Below, piece after piece: positions 45,301 through 53,511 of a stretch of DNA of 64,000 nt. A program made the position numbers and the translations under genes. Position 1 is the first letter of the stretch. Every line of letters begins with the position of its first letter. The notes beneath the pieces were generated by a model. It was given only the letters and a program-made list of their open reading frames with translations, was not told where the DNA came from and ran no database searches. Source of the stretch: Actinomadura syzygii (GTDB taxonomy: Bacteria > Actinomycetota > Actinomycetes > Streptosporangiales > Streptosporangiaceae); the NCBI RefSeq assembly GCF_008085905.1, contig NZ_VSFF01000005.1, positions 310,001-374,000 on the forward strand. Direction: 5' to 3'.

Positions 45301-48300
45301 GCCGTGCCAAGGACGAGCATCCGCTGCTCGGCGCGCACGTCGAACTCCCCGGCGAGGACCGGCACGCCTGGCGCGCGGACGCCGGGCTCGCCGTCCAGCC
45401 GTGGCTGAACGACGTGACCGTCCACGGGTTGCATGTGTTGCCCGTCGCCGCGTTCGCGGAGCTGGCGCTCACCGCCGCAGCCGTCGCGCTCGGCACCGAG
45501 GACGTCCGCGTCAACGGCCTGTGGATGGAGCGTCCGCTCGCGCTCGCCGAACACACCACCGTGACGACGACGTTCGCCGAAGCGGAGCAGCGGCTGGAGG
45601 TCCACGCGCTGACCCCGGCGGGTAGTTGGACGCGCCTCGCGAGCGCCGACGTCGGCGAAGACCACCGCGACGCTTCGTCCCTTTCTGGGAGCGGCGCGGC
45701 CACCGAGGTCGCGGGTGCCGGCCGGGGGAGCCGCCATTACCGGCTGCATCCCGAGGTGTTCGACCGGTGCCTGTCCGTCCTGGCGGACGAGGCGGCGGCC
45801 GTCGCGGGTGGGGTGTGGCTGGCCGAGAGCATCGGCACTCTGCGCGTCTACGGGCCGACGCATCGCGGCGGGCACGTCCACGCGACCGTGGTCGAGGGCG
45901 ATGACGGGATGACGGGCTCGGTGCTGCTGGTGGCGGCGGACGGCCAGGCCCTCGCCGAAGCGTCCGGGATCGTGTTGCGTCGTGTTGAGCGCCACGACAT
46001 CCCCGTGCCGTTCGCCGACAAACTGGTCGAACTCGTCTGGGACGAAACCCCTCTCCCGCCGGATGGCGCGGTCGATGAGGGCGGGCTCTGGCTGGTGCTG
46101 TCCGACGACGATGACGCGCTGGCCGCTGCGGTCGCGGCCGGGCTGGAGGGGCGCGGGAAGAGCGTCGTCCGGCACCGGCTCACCCCTGACGCGCACCCGA
46201 GCGTGGACGGCGAACACCCGGTCGAGGGTGTGCTCGTCGTTCCGGCGGCTGATCTGGTCGATGAGGACCTGGTGCTGACCGTCGCGGAGGTGAGCCGTTC
46301 ACTCCCGGACGGTCCGCGCCTCTACGTCGCGACCCGCGCCGCCGTCGCCGTGCGCGACGGCGAGCCGGGGGAGCCGGGCCAGGGCTTCATCAGCGCGCTG
46401 ACCCGCGTGCTCGCGTTTGAACGGAGCGTCCAGCGGGCGACCCATGTGGACGTCGACCGCCCCGGCGATCTGGTGGCCGAACTCGTCCGGGACGACGCCG
46501 CCCGCGAGGTCGCCTGGCGCGGCGGCACCCGCCACGTGGCCCGTCTCGCACGAAGCGTCCCAGCCGAACAGCCCGCGAAGCGCGGGAAGAGGCGGATCGT
46601 CCGGCGGGGCGGCGCGTATGTGATCACCGGCGGGTACGGCGGGATCGGGCTGGTCACGGCGCGGCTGCTCGCGGAGCGCGGCGCGGGGCGCATCGTCCTG
46701 TCCGGGCGGAGCGGGCCCGGCGCCGACGCCGAGAAGGTGATCGCCGGGCTGCGCGGCGACGGCGTGGACGTCGCCGTCGTCCTCGGGGACATCGCGCGTC
46801 CCGGCACGGCGGAGCGGCTGGTCGAGGCCGCGCGGGAGGGCGGCGCGCGGCTGTGCGGGGTCCTGCACGGCGCCGGAGCGATCGACGACCGGTTGATCGC
46901 CGACCTCGGCCGCGACGATCTCCACAGGGTGTGGACGGCGAAGGTCGAGGGCGCGCGGCGGCTCAGCGAGGCCGTCTGGGACGCCGATCTCGACTGGTTC
47001 GTCACGCATTCGTCCGCCGCGGCGCTGCTCGGCTCGCCCGGCCAGGCCGCCTACGCGGCCGCGAACGCCGCGCTCGACGCGCTGACGGCGTTCCGCCGCG
47101 CCTCGGGACGTCCCGGGACCACGATCAACTGGGGGACCTGGTCGCGGGTCGGCGGGGCGGCGGAGACGCCGGTCGCGGTCATCGACCCGATCAGCCCGGA
47201 CGAGGGCGCCGAGGCGCTGGAGGCGCTGCTCGCGCACGGCGGGCCCGCGACCGGCGTGCTGCGCTTCGACCCGCGGACGGCGGTCGAACTGTTCCCCGAG
47301 ATCCGCGCCATGCCGTACTTCGCCGCACTGACCGAGGCGGCCGACGGGCTCGCCGCCGACGACTGGCCCGGCGTCGACGCGCTCGGGGACGCCGACCCCG
47401 CCACCGCCCGCGCGATGATCGCCGCGCAGGTCAGGCGGCGGATCGCGGCCGTCCTCGGGTTCGATCCGGAGCGGCTCGACCCCGCCGTCCCGCTCACCGA
47501 CCTCGGGCTCGACTCGCTGGTCGCCGTCCGGATCAAGAGCGGCGTCGAGCACGACCTCGGGCTGACGGTTCCCGCGTCCGTGCTGCTCCAGGGCGCGAGC
47601 GTCAACGCCTTCGAGGAATGGGCGGCCGGTGAACTGGGCCTCGCCGAAGCGTCCACGCCGGTGGCCGCGGCGAACGCCGAGAGCGGATACGTCATGCCGC
47701 GCGACGCGGCCGAACGGCTCGCGGTCCGCGTGTTCGAGGACGTGCTCGGGCTCGACCGCGTCAGCGTCACCGCCGACTTCTTCGCCGATCTCGGCGGCGG
47801 CGACCACCAGGCCGACCGGGTCGTCGCGCTGGTCACGGCCGAGATCGGCGGCGAGGTCACCCGGGGCGAGCTGTTCGGGGCGCCGACCGCGGAGAACGTC
47901 GCCGAATACATCAGGGCCGCGGACGAGGAGGCGGCGCGGCAGACGGTCCGTCCGCTGAGACCGTCCGGGACGCGCCGTCCGATCTTCGTCGCGCACCCGG
48001 CGGGCGGCACCACGGCCTGCTACCGGCAGCTCGTCGACCTGCTCGGCGCCGACCAGCCCGTCTACGGCCTGGAACGGTTCGAGGACGCGCCGCCCGTCGA
48101 GGAGCGCGCCGCCCGGTACGTCCGGCATCTCCTGGAAGCGCAGCCGGCGGGCGCGTTCCGGCTCGGCGGCTGGTCGTTCGGCGGCGTCCTCGCCTACGAG
48201 GCGGCCCGGCAGCTGCGGGCGCGGGGGCGCGAGGTCGAGTTCGTCGCGCTGTTCGACGCGGGCCTGCCGCTGCCGGTCGCGGACGAGTCCGACACCCTCG

Positions 48301-48770
48301 CCCGCCGGTTCGCCGCGTTCGCCGACTACGTCAACGAGACGTACGGCCTCGCCGTCTCGCTGACGTACGAGGAGCTGTCCGGGCTGTCGGAGGAGGCGCA
48401 GTTCGCGCTGGTCATGGAGCGCGCCGCCCCCCTGGTCGACCACATCCCGCCGGCCGCCCTCACCCACCAGCTCACGTCCCACCAGGACACCCGATCGCTG
48501 GAGGCATACCGGCCCGGCCCGTACGACGGCCGCGTCATCCTCTACCACGCGCCCGAGGAGACCCCCTGGGCCGTCCGTGACGCCCGCTATGTACTCGACG
48601 GGACCAACGGTTTCGGCGAGTTCTGCGCGGACCTGGAGATCGTCCCGATCCCCGGCGCGCACCACCTCAACCTGCTCGACCCGCCGGGCGTCGGCGCGCT
48701 CGCCGCGCACCTGGAGGCCCGGCTCGCCGGACGGCGGGAGAGCGCCGCCGTCCGCACCCCGGCCCGCTGA
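42324..48770 (+). CDS. Single-module type I polyketide synthase: ACP-KS-AT-DH*-KR-ACP-carrier*-TE
   Basis: This protein has 2148 aa. An N-terminal ACP carries Ser57 (FGLASRDA). KS: Cys285 (DTACSSSL), His420, His460. AT: Ser727 (GHSMGE) with GAGH (826-829) where malonyl ATs have HAFH and methylmalonyl ATs YASH. The DH domain resembles mycobacterial Mas but its catalytic His is Val1031 (NDVTVHG), so it is probably inactive; Asp1147 remains. No ER. KR: TGGYGGIG (1435-1442), Ser1564, Tyr1577, Asn1581. ACP: Ser1731 (GLDSL). A third carrier-like domain has Asp1827 in place of the modified Ser. TE: Ser1951 (GWSFGG). The layout extends Pks13 (ACP-KS-AT-ACP-TE) with a reducing loop. Predicted product: a 2-alkyl-3-hydroxy fatty acid. 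Confidence 0.95.
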   Translation: MQSNDRSGAARENVRDDPRIGAEAVRRHLIEQIARRSGTPAAEVDADRPLEEFGLASRDAVAIAGELEQLLGRALPATLVWEHPTINKLSAALAGGPAAAPEPRRETAGDEPIAVVGVGLRFPGGDRDLTGPGEFWRFLTGRGDAVREVPDGRWDPFDDGSPEVGDLLADTTRLGGFLDDVAGFDARFFGVTPREAAVMDPQQRLVLEVAWEAFEHAGIAPASLRGTRTGVFVGVSAPEYAALTASDLASLEPFTATGAALGIVANRLSYLLDLRGPSMIVDTACSSSLVSTHLAVQALRGGEADVALAGGVNVLLSPTVTMTFDLAGGTASDGRCKAFDAAADGMVRAEGCGAVVLKRLPDALRDGDRVLAVIRGSGVNSDGRSNGLVAPNSDAQRALLRDVYAGAGVDPREVDYVEAHGTGTLLGDPIEAKAVGDVLGMGRDPGEPLLLGSVKSNLGHLESAAGMAGLIKTVLALHHGVIPPSAHYKEPNPHIPFEELGLAVVADETPWPERGRPARAGVSGFGFGGTNAHVLLEKAPALDRAVQPAVVRTFPLADASDDRVRDHAALLAGWLPGKEVELADLALTLHRRGGRGRARAAIAARDEAGLIDGLTALAEGRPHPGVVSGTALGAPGRPVWVFSGYGAQRAGMARRLLEEEPAFAEAIDDLDPLFAAEGGPDLWALIEEGRKPDGPAGTMPVLFAIQIGLARMWTSYGVTPGAVIGHSMGEVAAAVVAGAITLEDGVRVICRRSELLTRLVGGGAMAVLGGSADEVARLAAGLPEVHAAVHSSPRQTVVTGDAGQIAEIVERAESEGRLARLVQAEGAGHSPQVDPLLPELRDLLSGVGVEPGDPLADDITLYTTALDDPRASSGRLDAEYWVANLRNPVRLADAVAAAADDGFRTFIEVNAHPILAPAIAETLEGTGALVTYTLKRAPKGQETDDTLAFHAQLATLAAHGHAVAGPFDGRIVDVPPSPWRHERHWVDLPARGGRAKDEHPLLGAHVELPGEDRHAWRADAGLAVQPWLNDVTVHGLHVLPVAAFAELALTAAAVALGTEDVRVNGLWMERPLALAEHTTVTTTFAEAEQRLEVHALTPAGSWTRLASADVGEDHRDASSLSGSGAATEVAGAGRGSRHYRLHPEVFDRCLSVLADEAAAVAGGVWLAESIGTLRVYGPTHRGGHVHATVVEGDDGMTGSVLLVAADGQALAEASGIVLRRVERHDIPVPFADKLVELVWDETPLPPDGAVDEGGLWLVLSDDDDALAAAVAAGLEGRGKSVVRHRLTPDAHPSVDGEHPVEGVLVVPAADLVDEDLVLTVAEVSRSLPDGPRLYVATRAAVAVRDGEPGEPGQGFISALTRVLAFERSVQRATHVDVDRPGDLVAELVRDDAAREVAWRGGTRHVARLARSVPAEQPAKRGKRRIVRRGGAYVITGGYGGIGLVTARLLAERGAGRIVLSGRSGPGADAEKVIAGLRGDGVDVAVVLGDIARPGTAERLVEAAREGGARLCGVLHGAGAIDDRLIADLGRDDLHRVWTAKVEGARRLSEAVWDADLDWFVTHSSAAALLGSPGQAAYAAANAALDALTAFRRASGRPGTTINWGTWSRVGGAAETPVAVIDPISPDEGAEALEALLAHGGPATGVLRFDPRTAVELFPEIRAMPYFAALTEAADGLAADDWPGVDALGDADPATARAMIAAQVRRRIAAVLGFDPERLDPAVPLTDLGLDSLVAVRIKSGVEHDLGLTVPASVLLQGASVNAFEEWAAGELGLAEASTPVAAANAESGYVMPRDAAERLAVRVFEDVLGLDRVSVTADFFADLGGGDHQADRVVALVTAEIGGEVTRGELFGAPTAENVAEYIRAADEEAARQTVRPLRPSGTRRPIFVAHPAGGTTACYRQLVDLLGADQPVYGLERFEDAPPVEERAARYVRHLLEAQPAGAFRLGGWSFGGVLAYEAARQLRARGREVEFVALFDAGLPLPVADESDTLARRFAAFADYVNETYGLAVSLTYEELSGLSEEAQFALVMERAAPLVDHIPPAALTHQLTSHQDTRSLEAYRPGPYDGRVILYHAPEETPWAVRDARYVLDGTNGFGEFCADLEIVPIPGAHHLNLLDPPGVGALAAHLEARLAGRRESAAVRTPAR

Positions 48771-48811
48771 GGGCCCGTCCCACGAACCCCGCGATCCACG
48801 GAGGACACGCC

Positions 48812-50260
48812 ATGGCCCAGAACGGCTCGGACCGATGCGAGGCCGCGGAGCCCCGAACCTCCCGCAACACCTCGGATCGACACGGGGCGACGACCCCCCG
48901 CGGCGCCTCGGGGCTTGGTAGCGGGACTCCCCGGGGCACCTGCTCGGACGCGCTGCTCGACGCCGTCCGGAACGGCGCGACCGGCCCCGAGCTGCGGGAC
49001 ATCGAGCTGCCGACCCGGTTCCGCGCCGCGTTCACCCGCAAGGACGAGGTCGGGATCTTCGAGGGCCACGACGACAAGGACGTCCGCCGCTCGCTGCACG
49101 TCGGCGACGTCGAGATGCCGGAGCTCGCGCCGGACGAGTGCGTCGTCGCGGTCATGTCCGCCGCGATCAACTTCAACACGGTCTGGTCGGCGATCTTCGA
49201 GCCGGTCCCCACGTTCGCGTTCCTGGAGAAGTTCGGACGGCAGGGCTGGTACGGCGCGCGGCACGACCTGCCCTTCCACGTCCTCGGGTCGGACGGCGCG
49301 GGCGTCGTCGTCCGTACCGGCGGCGGCGTGAAGAGCTGGAAGCCCGGCGACAGGGTCGTGCTGTCCCCGTCCTACGTCGACGAGGAGGACCACGGCTCCT
49401 ACGACGACGGCATGATGAGCGAGACGCAGCTCGCCTGGGGCTTCGAGACGAACTTCGGCTCGCTCGGCGAGTACTGCATCGTCAAGGCGAACCAGCTCAT
49501 CCGCAAGCCCGCGCACCTGACCTGGGAGGAGGCGGGCTCGAACACGCTGTGCGCCGGCACCGCCTACCGGATGCTGGTCGGTACGCACGGCGCCCGCATG
49601 AAGCAGGGCGACGTCGTGCTGATCTGGGGCGCGACCGGCGGGCTCGGCTCGTTCGCGACGCAGCTCGTGAAGAACGGCGGCGGCATCCCGGTCGGCGTCG
49701 TGTCGTCGGACGAGAAGGCGGAGATCGTCCGGTCGCAGGGCTGCGAGCACGTCATCAACCGCAACGACCTGGACCTCGGCGACCAGGGCCTGCGCCACCC
49801 GAAGGCCGGGCGGAGGCTCGGCGAGGAGATCCGACGCCTCGTCGGCGAGGACCCGGGCATCGTCTTCGAGTACCTCGGACGCGAGACGTTCGGCGCGTCG
49901 GTGTACGTCGCCAAGCGCGGCGGCAAGGTCGTGACCTGCGGATCGTCCACCGGGTACCGGCACGAGTACGACAACCGGTTCCTGTGGATGCGGCTGAAGA
50001 GCATCATCGGCTCGCACGGCTTCAACTACCACGAGGCCGTCGAGGTCAACCGGCTGATCGGCCTCGGCATGGTCCACCCGACGCTCTCGAAGGTCTTCCC
50101 GCTGGACGAGGCGGGCGACGCGACCCGGGCCGTCCAGACGAACCAGCACGTCGGGAAGGTCGCCGTCCTGTGCGGGGCGACGGCGGAGGGGCAGGGCGTG
50201 GACGACCCCGCCCTCCGGGAGCGCATCGGCGAGGGGAAACTCAACCTCTACCGCCGCTGA
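48812..50260 (+). CDS. ccr: Crotonyl-CoA carboxylase/reductase
   Basis: This 482-aa MDR-family enzyme reduces an enoyl-CoA with NADPH and traps CO2 to give an alkylmalonyl-CoA. Residues associated with CO2 binding in this family are present: Asn in AINFNTVW, Phe-Glu in WGFETNFGS and His in IIGSHGFNY. The NADPH fold is WGATGGLGSFA. A ~40-residue Ser/Arg-rich N-terminal extension is longer than usual. The gene starts 41 bp after the PKS stop, behind GGAGGA, so it belongs to the PKS operon. It most likely supplies the ethylmalonyl- or longer alkylmalonyl-CoA extender for the AT. A role in a complete ethylmalonyl-CoA pathway is less likely, as no partner genes are near. Confidence 0.95.
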   Translation: MAQNGSDRCEAAEPRTSRNTSDRHGATTPRGASGLGSGTPRGTCSDALLDAVRNGATGPELRDIELPTRFRAAFTRKDEVGIFEGHDDKDVRRSLHVGDVEMPELAPDECVVAVMSAAINFNTVWSAIFEPVPTFAFLEKFGRQGWYGARHDLPFHVLGSDGAGVVVRTGGGVKSWKPGDRVVLSPSYVDEEDHGSYDDGMMSETQLAWGFETNFGSLGEYCIVKANQLIRKPAHLTWEEAGSNTLCAGTAYRMLVGTHGARMKQGDVVLIWGATGGLGSFATQLVKNGGGIPVGVVSSDEKAEIVRSQGCEHVINRNDLDLGDQGLRHPKAGRRLGEEIRRLVGEDPGIVFEYLGRETFGASVYVAKRGGKVVTCGSSTGYRHEYDNRFLWMRLKSIIGSHGFNYHEAVEVNRLIGLGMVHPTLSKVFPLDEAGDATRAVQTNQHVGKVAVLCGATAEGQGVDDPALRERIGEGKLNLYRR

Positions 50261-50666
50261 AAGACCGGCTCGTTTCGGCGGACGCGCCCGCCGCCGTTCG
50301 GGGTGGCGTGTTCGCGTGGTCGCATTCGGCGTACCCGCCCGGCCTCGACCAGCATGTTCGCGGTGTTTCGCCTGGTGGCCTCCGCGCGCCCGGCCTTAGC
50401 TGATGTGTTCGCATGGTTTCAGTCGGTGCGTTCGAGTTGATTCAGCTTGGGACCCCGGCTCGTTCGATGCGGTTCGGGTCGCCGGGGATTCCCCTGCCCA
50501 GGCCATATGGTTCCTTTCGATGTGCATAGAAGGTGGATTGAAAAACGACTGATTGACTGTAGGACGAACAAATCGCGATTCTTGGGGCGGCATGAGGGGT
50601 CCCCGTCCCGGGCTTTGGCCAGTGCGCATGCCGACAGCTCCCGTCCATGCCGCAAGGAGTCGCGTA
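50261..50666. other. Intergenic region of about 400 bp
   Basis: No gene is supported. An AT-rich patch at 50510-50580 (GGATTGAAAAACGACTG, GATTGACTGTAGG) is the likely promoter of the secreted-protein gene. No terminator with a T-run was found after ccr. Confidence 0.45.
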
Positions 50667-51620
50667 ATGAAGCGCCGAACCCTGCTCGCCTGCGCCATTA
50701 TCGGCGCGGGCATCCTCGCCCCCGCCGCCGGAGCGTCCGCCTCGCCCGTGTCCCCCGCCGCGCCCGTGCCGTCGTCCGCCGCACCGAACCCGAACGCACC
50801 GAACCCGAACGCACCGAGCCCGAACGCCCCGAAGCGGGGCACCGTCGCCGGCGCCCACGCCTTCACGCCGAACACGAAGAACGCCCCGGCCGTTCAGCGT
50901 TTCCGCGAACTGCATCGTTCCCGCGTGCAGGGGGACCACCAGCGCCGCGAGCAACTCCACCATTTCTGGGGCGTCGAACCAGCCGCCGGAAGCCACGACG
51001 GAATGCAGGCCACGCAGAGCGTCGACACCAGTTACAAGGTGTCCTTCAACGGGGACTTCACCTATACGCCGACCATCAAGGCGGCCGGTTCCTGCATGGA
51101 GATCACGACCGTCTACTCCGTGACCGTCGGAAACGAGATATGGGCCTGGGACTGGTGCGGCGGCAACGGTCCCAAGAAGGAAGTGAAAATGGACGCTTCC
51201 TTCATGTCGACCTATACCACCAACGTGAACGGACATCCCGCTTACAGCATTCAGCTCGTCAAGACGGGCGGCAGCAACGCCTGGTCGGCCTACCTCTACA
51301 ACCAGACCACCAAGGCGTGGGAGCTCTTCTACAGCAAGTCGGGCACCGACACGAGCGAGCTCAAGTACGGCTGGGACATCTTCGAGTTCTACGCGACCCG
51401 CGACACCAGCACCGGCAACGCCTACTACTGCAAGGACGCGAAGAACGTCGTGTTCGAGAGCAGTTCCATCCAGCTCAGGCAGAACAACGCCTGGCGGCCG
51501 GCGAGCCCGTCCGACTCGCCGTGGCAGCCCACCGCCAGCCCGAACCCGAGCGACTACCTCTGCCCGTCGCTGAAATTCGAGCGGACCGGCGCGAACGACC
51601 ATTGGATCGTTCGCCAATGA
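50667..51620 (+). CDS. Secreted protein of unknown function
   Basis: This 317-aa protein has a Sec signal peptide (MKRRTLLACAIIGAGILAPA, cleavage near ASA). A short PNPNAP repeat linker follows, then a beta-rich domain (about 110-317) with aromatic strands (YKVSFNGDFTYTP, AWSAYLYNQTTKAWELFY) and four cysteines that could form disulfides. The pattern recalls carbohydrate-binding or carotenoid-free beta-sandwich proteins, but I cannot name a family. ATG 50667 follows AAGGAG; the upstream codons have no coding bias. It lies after the PKS-CCR operon behind its own promoter region, so a link to it is not indicated. Confidence 0.78.
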   Translation: MKRRTLLACAIIGAGILAPAAGASASPVSPAAPVPSSAAPNPNAPNPNAPSPNAPKRGTVAGAHAFTPNTKNAPAVQRFRELHRSRVQGDHQRREQLHHFWGVEPAAGSHDGMQATQSVDTSYKVSFNGDFTYTPTIKAAGSCMEITTVYSVTVGNEIWAWDWCGGNGPKKEVKMDASFMSTYTTNVNGHPAYSIQLVKTGGSNAWSAYLYNQTTKAWELFYSKSGTDTSELKYGWDIFEFYATRDTSTGNAYYCKDAKNVVFESSSIQLRQNNAWRPASPSDSPWQPTASPNPSDYLCPSLKFERTGANDHWIVRQ

Positions 51621-51809
51621 CGCCGGTGCCGCTTAAGAGATCGTCCCGCTGAATCTGGACGCCGCTGAACGCGGGACGCCGCGCCACGGCGGACGATCGC
51701 GCACCCCGCCGCGCGATCGGGCCGCCGTGGCACCGGCTTGCCCGCCCGGGCTCGTGTTATAGATCGAGGTAGCACGCCTGGCGGCGGCCATCGGAGCGGG
51801 GGAGCAGAC

Positions 51810-52823
51810 ATGACGTACGTGCCGCAGCACGGCCCGGCCATCACCTTCCTCGGGGTGCCGCACTGCACCTGGTCCGACCCGTCCACCTACGCGGACGCCG
51901 ACGTGGTCATCCTGGGCGCCCCGTTCGACGGCGGCACGTCCCACCGGCCGGGGACCCGGTTCGGCCCGCAGTACATCCGGCAGAGCTGCTACCTGCCGCA
52001 CGACGGCTCGCGCCCGTCCCTCGCCCTCCGCGTGGACGGCCTGCAAGCCGACCTCATGGTCTACGACGCCGGGGACGTGATGATGTACTCCGGCGACGCG
52101 GAACGCTCCGTCCGCGATCTCCAGGCGGCGGTGTACGCGGTCGCCCGAACCGGCACGATCCCGCTCATCCTGGGCGGCGACCACACCATCGCCTGGCCGG
52201 ACGCCGCCGGGGTGGCGCAGCACATCGGCCAGGGCCGCGTCTCGATGGTCCACTTCGACGCCCACGCCGACACCGGAGACACCGCCTTCGGATCCCTGGT
52301 CGGACACGGACAGCCCATGCGCCGCCTGATCGAATCCGGTGCGCTACGCGGCGACCGTTTCCTCCAGATCGGCCTGCGCGGCTACTGGCCGGGCCCGGAA
52401 ACACTGTCCTGGATGGCCGAGCAGGGCATGCGCTCATACGAGATGACCGAGATCGTCGCTCGCGGCCTGGACGAATGCCTGACCGAGGCATTCGAGATCG
52501 CCGTAGACGACTGCGACGGCGTGTTCCTCTCGGTAGACATCGACGTGTGCGACCCGGGCCACGCCCCCGGCACCGGCACCCCCGAGCCCGGCGGCCTGAC
52601 CGCACGCCAGCTCCTGGACGCAGTCCGCCGCGTAACCTACGAACTCCCAGTAGTAGGCGTAGACGTGGTCGAAGTCTCCCCGCCCTACGACCACGCGGAC
52701 ATCACATCCCTGCTGGCGAACCGGGTAGTCCTGGAGGCCCTGTCCGGCATAGCCCGCCGCCGCCGAGACACCCGCGACGGCACCACCTGGGACCCGACCC
52801 TCCCCCTCCTAGAGGACCGCTGA
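51810..52823 (+). CDS. Agmatinase/arginase-family ureohydrolase
   Basis: This 337-aa enzyme has the binuclear manganese site: His125 (LGGDHT), Asp150, His152 and Asp154 (HFDAHADTGD), and the Asp pair in SVDIDVCDP. GTGTPEPGGLT is agmatinase-like rather than arginase-like. It would hydrolyse agmatine or a related guanidino compound to urea; recent members act on other guanidino substrates, so specificity is open. No speA or putrescine genes are nearby. ATG 51810 follows GGGGGAG. The last ~250 bp use more GTA and other A/T-ending codons than the surroundings. Confidence 0.92.
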   Translation: MTYVPQHGPAITFLGVPHCTWSDPSTYADADVVILGAPFDGGTSHRPGTRFGPQYIRQSCYLPHDGSRPSLALRVDGLQADLMVYDAGDVMMYSGDAERSVRDLQAAVYAVARTGTIPLILGGDHTIAWPDAAGVAQHIGQGRVSMVHFDAHADTGDTAFGSLVGHGQPMRRLIESGALRGDRFLQIGLRGYWPGPETLSWMAEQGMRSYEMTEIVARGLDECLTEAFEIAVDDCDGVFLSVDIDVCDPGHAPGTGTPEPGGLTARQLLDAVRRVTYELPVVGVDVVEVSPPYDHADITSLLANRVVLEALSGIARRRRDTRDGTTWDPTLPLLEDR

Positions 52824-52886
52824 CACGCGGATTGGATGAGGGCCCTCGCAGGTCGCCTGGAACGGGGTCGTCCAGATGGGAGACCG

Positions 52887-53057
52887 TCAGCGTGCCGGGC
52901 GGGAGCTGCGCCTGTGCCCCATCCGGATGCCGCTCAGGACCAGGTTGATCAGGAACACGATGATCCCGATGATGAGCAGGTAGAACATCCCCTTCACCAC
53001 GACGCCGACGATTCCGAGGGCGACCGCCACCAACAGGATGAACAGGAACAAGGCCAC
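52887..53057 (-). CDS. Tiny hydrophobic membrane protein, 56 aa
   Basis: This short gene encodes an almost entirely hydrophobic protein (MALFLFILLVAVALGIVGVV, then a Lys-Gly turn and YLLIIGIIVFLINLVL) with two predicted helices and a basic tail ending SSRPAR. Such two-helix hydrophobic proteins are widespread in actinomycetes and of unknown function. GTG 53057 lies 7 nt after GAGGAGGG, which strongly supports translation. It is convergent with the agmatinase and 100 bp downstream of the PRC-barrel gene on the same strand, with which it may be transcribed. Confidence 0.8.
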   Translation of the reverse strand: MALFLFILLVAVALGIVGVVVKGMFYLLIIGIIVFLINLVLSGIRMGHRRSSRPAR

Positions 53058-53157
53058 GTGGGATCCCTCCTCGTAGTCGCGCCTTCCGAGCGCCGCGCGT
53101 CACCCGTCGCCGCCTAGAGAGCGCTGGCGCCGCGACGTCCGGTGGCCGGTGGCCGCC

Positions 53158-53511
53158 TCAGCGGCGGGCGAGGCGACGTTCGTCCGGGGCGGCCTGGTAG
53201 GGCAGCTTGTAGTGGTCGAAGACCGCCTGCTCGTCACCGGCGAGGAGTTCTCCGTCAGTGCCGATCGACGGCGAACTCTTGATCTGTTTCTTGCCGTACG
53301 CCACCCGGACGTGCTCCGGCCCCACCCTCGCCCCGCCCAGCGGCACGAACACAAGCCGCTGCCGGGTCAGCAGGCCCATCCGAACGGTCACGAACGACGG
53401 CCGATCCGTCCCGGTGTCGACGTAGACGGCCTCCAACTGACCGATCTTGCTTCCGGACTCGTCGACCACGTCACGCCCACGCCACTGCCGGATGTCCTCG
53501 ATCTCGCACAT
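53158..53511 (-). CDS. PRC-barrel domain protein
   Basis: This 117-aa protein has a PRC-barrel in its first ~80 residues (WRGRDVVDESGSKIGQLEAV, then VDTGTDRPSFVTVRMGLL, FVPLGGARVGPEHVRVAYGK). The C-terminal part (DEQAVFDHYKLPYQ) matches the usual tail of actinobacterial stress-type PRC proteins. PRC barrels are small adaptor folds; the partner is unknown. It starts with ATG 53511. Such genes often belong to general-stress regulons, which is not shown here. Confidence 0.9.
   Translation of the reverse strand: MCEIEDIRQWRGRDVVDESGSKIGQLEAVYVDTGTDRPSFVTVRMGLLTRQRLVFVPLGGARVGPEHVRVAYGKKQIKSSPSIGTDGELLAGDEQAVFDHYKLPYQAAPDERRLARR

Noticed and set aside
42324..48770. An enoylreductase domain in the PKS, as in Mas
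   Set aside because: The DH-KR region of about 270 residues fits only the structural part of a KR; no NADPH-binding ER motif is present.
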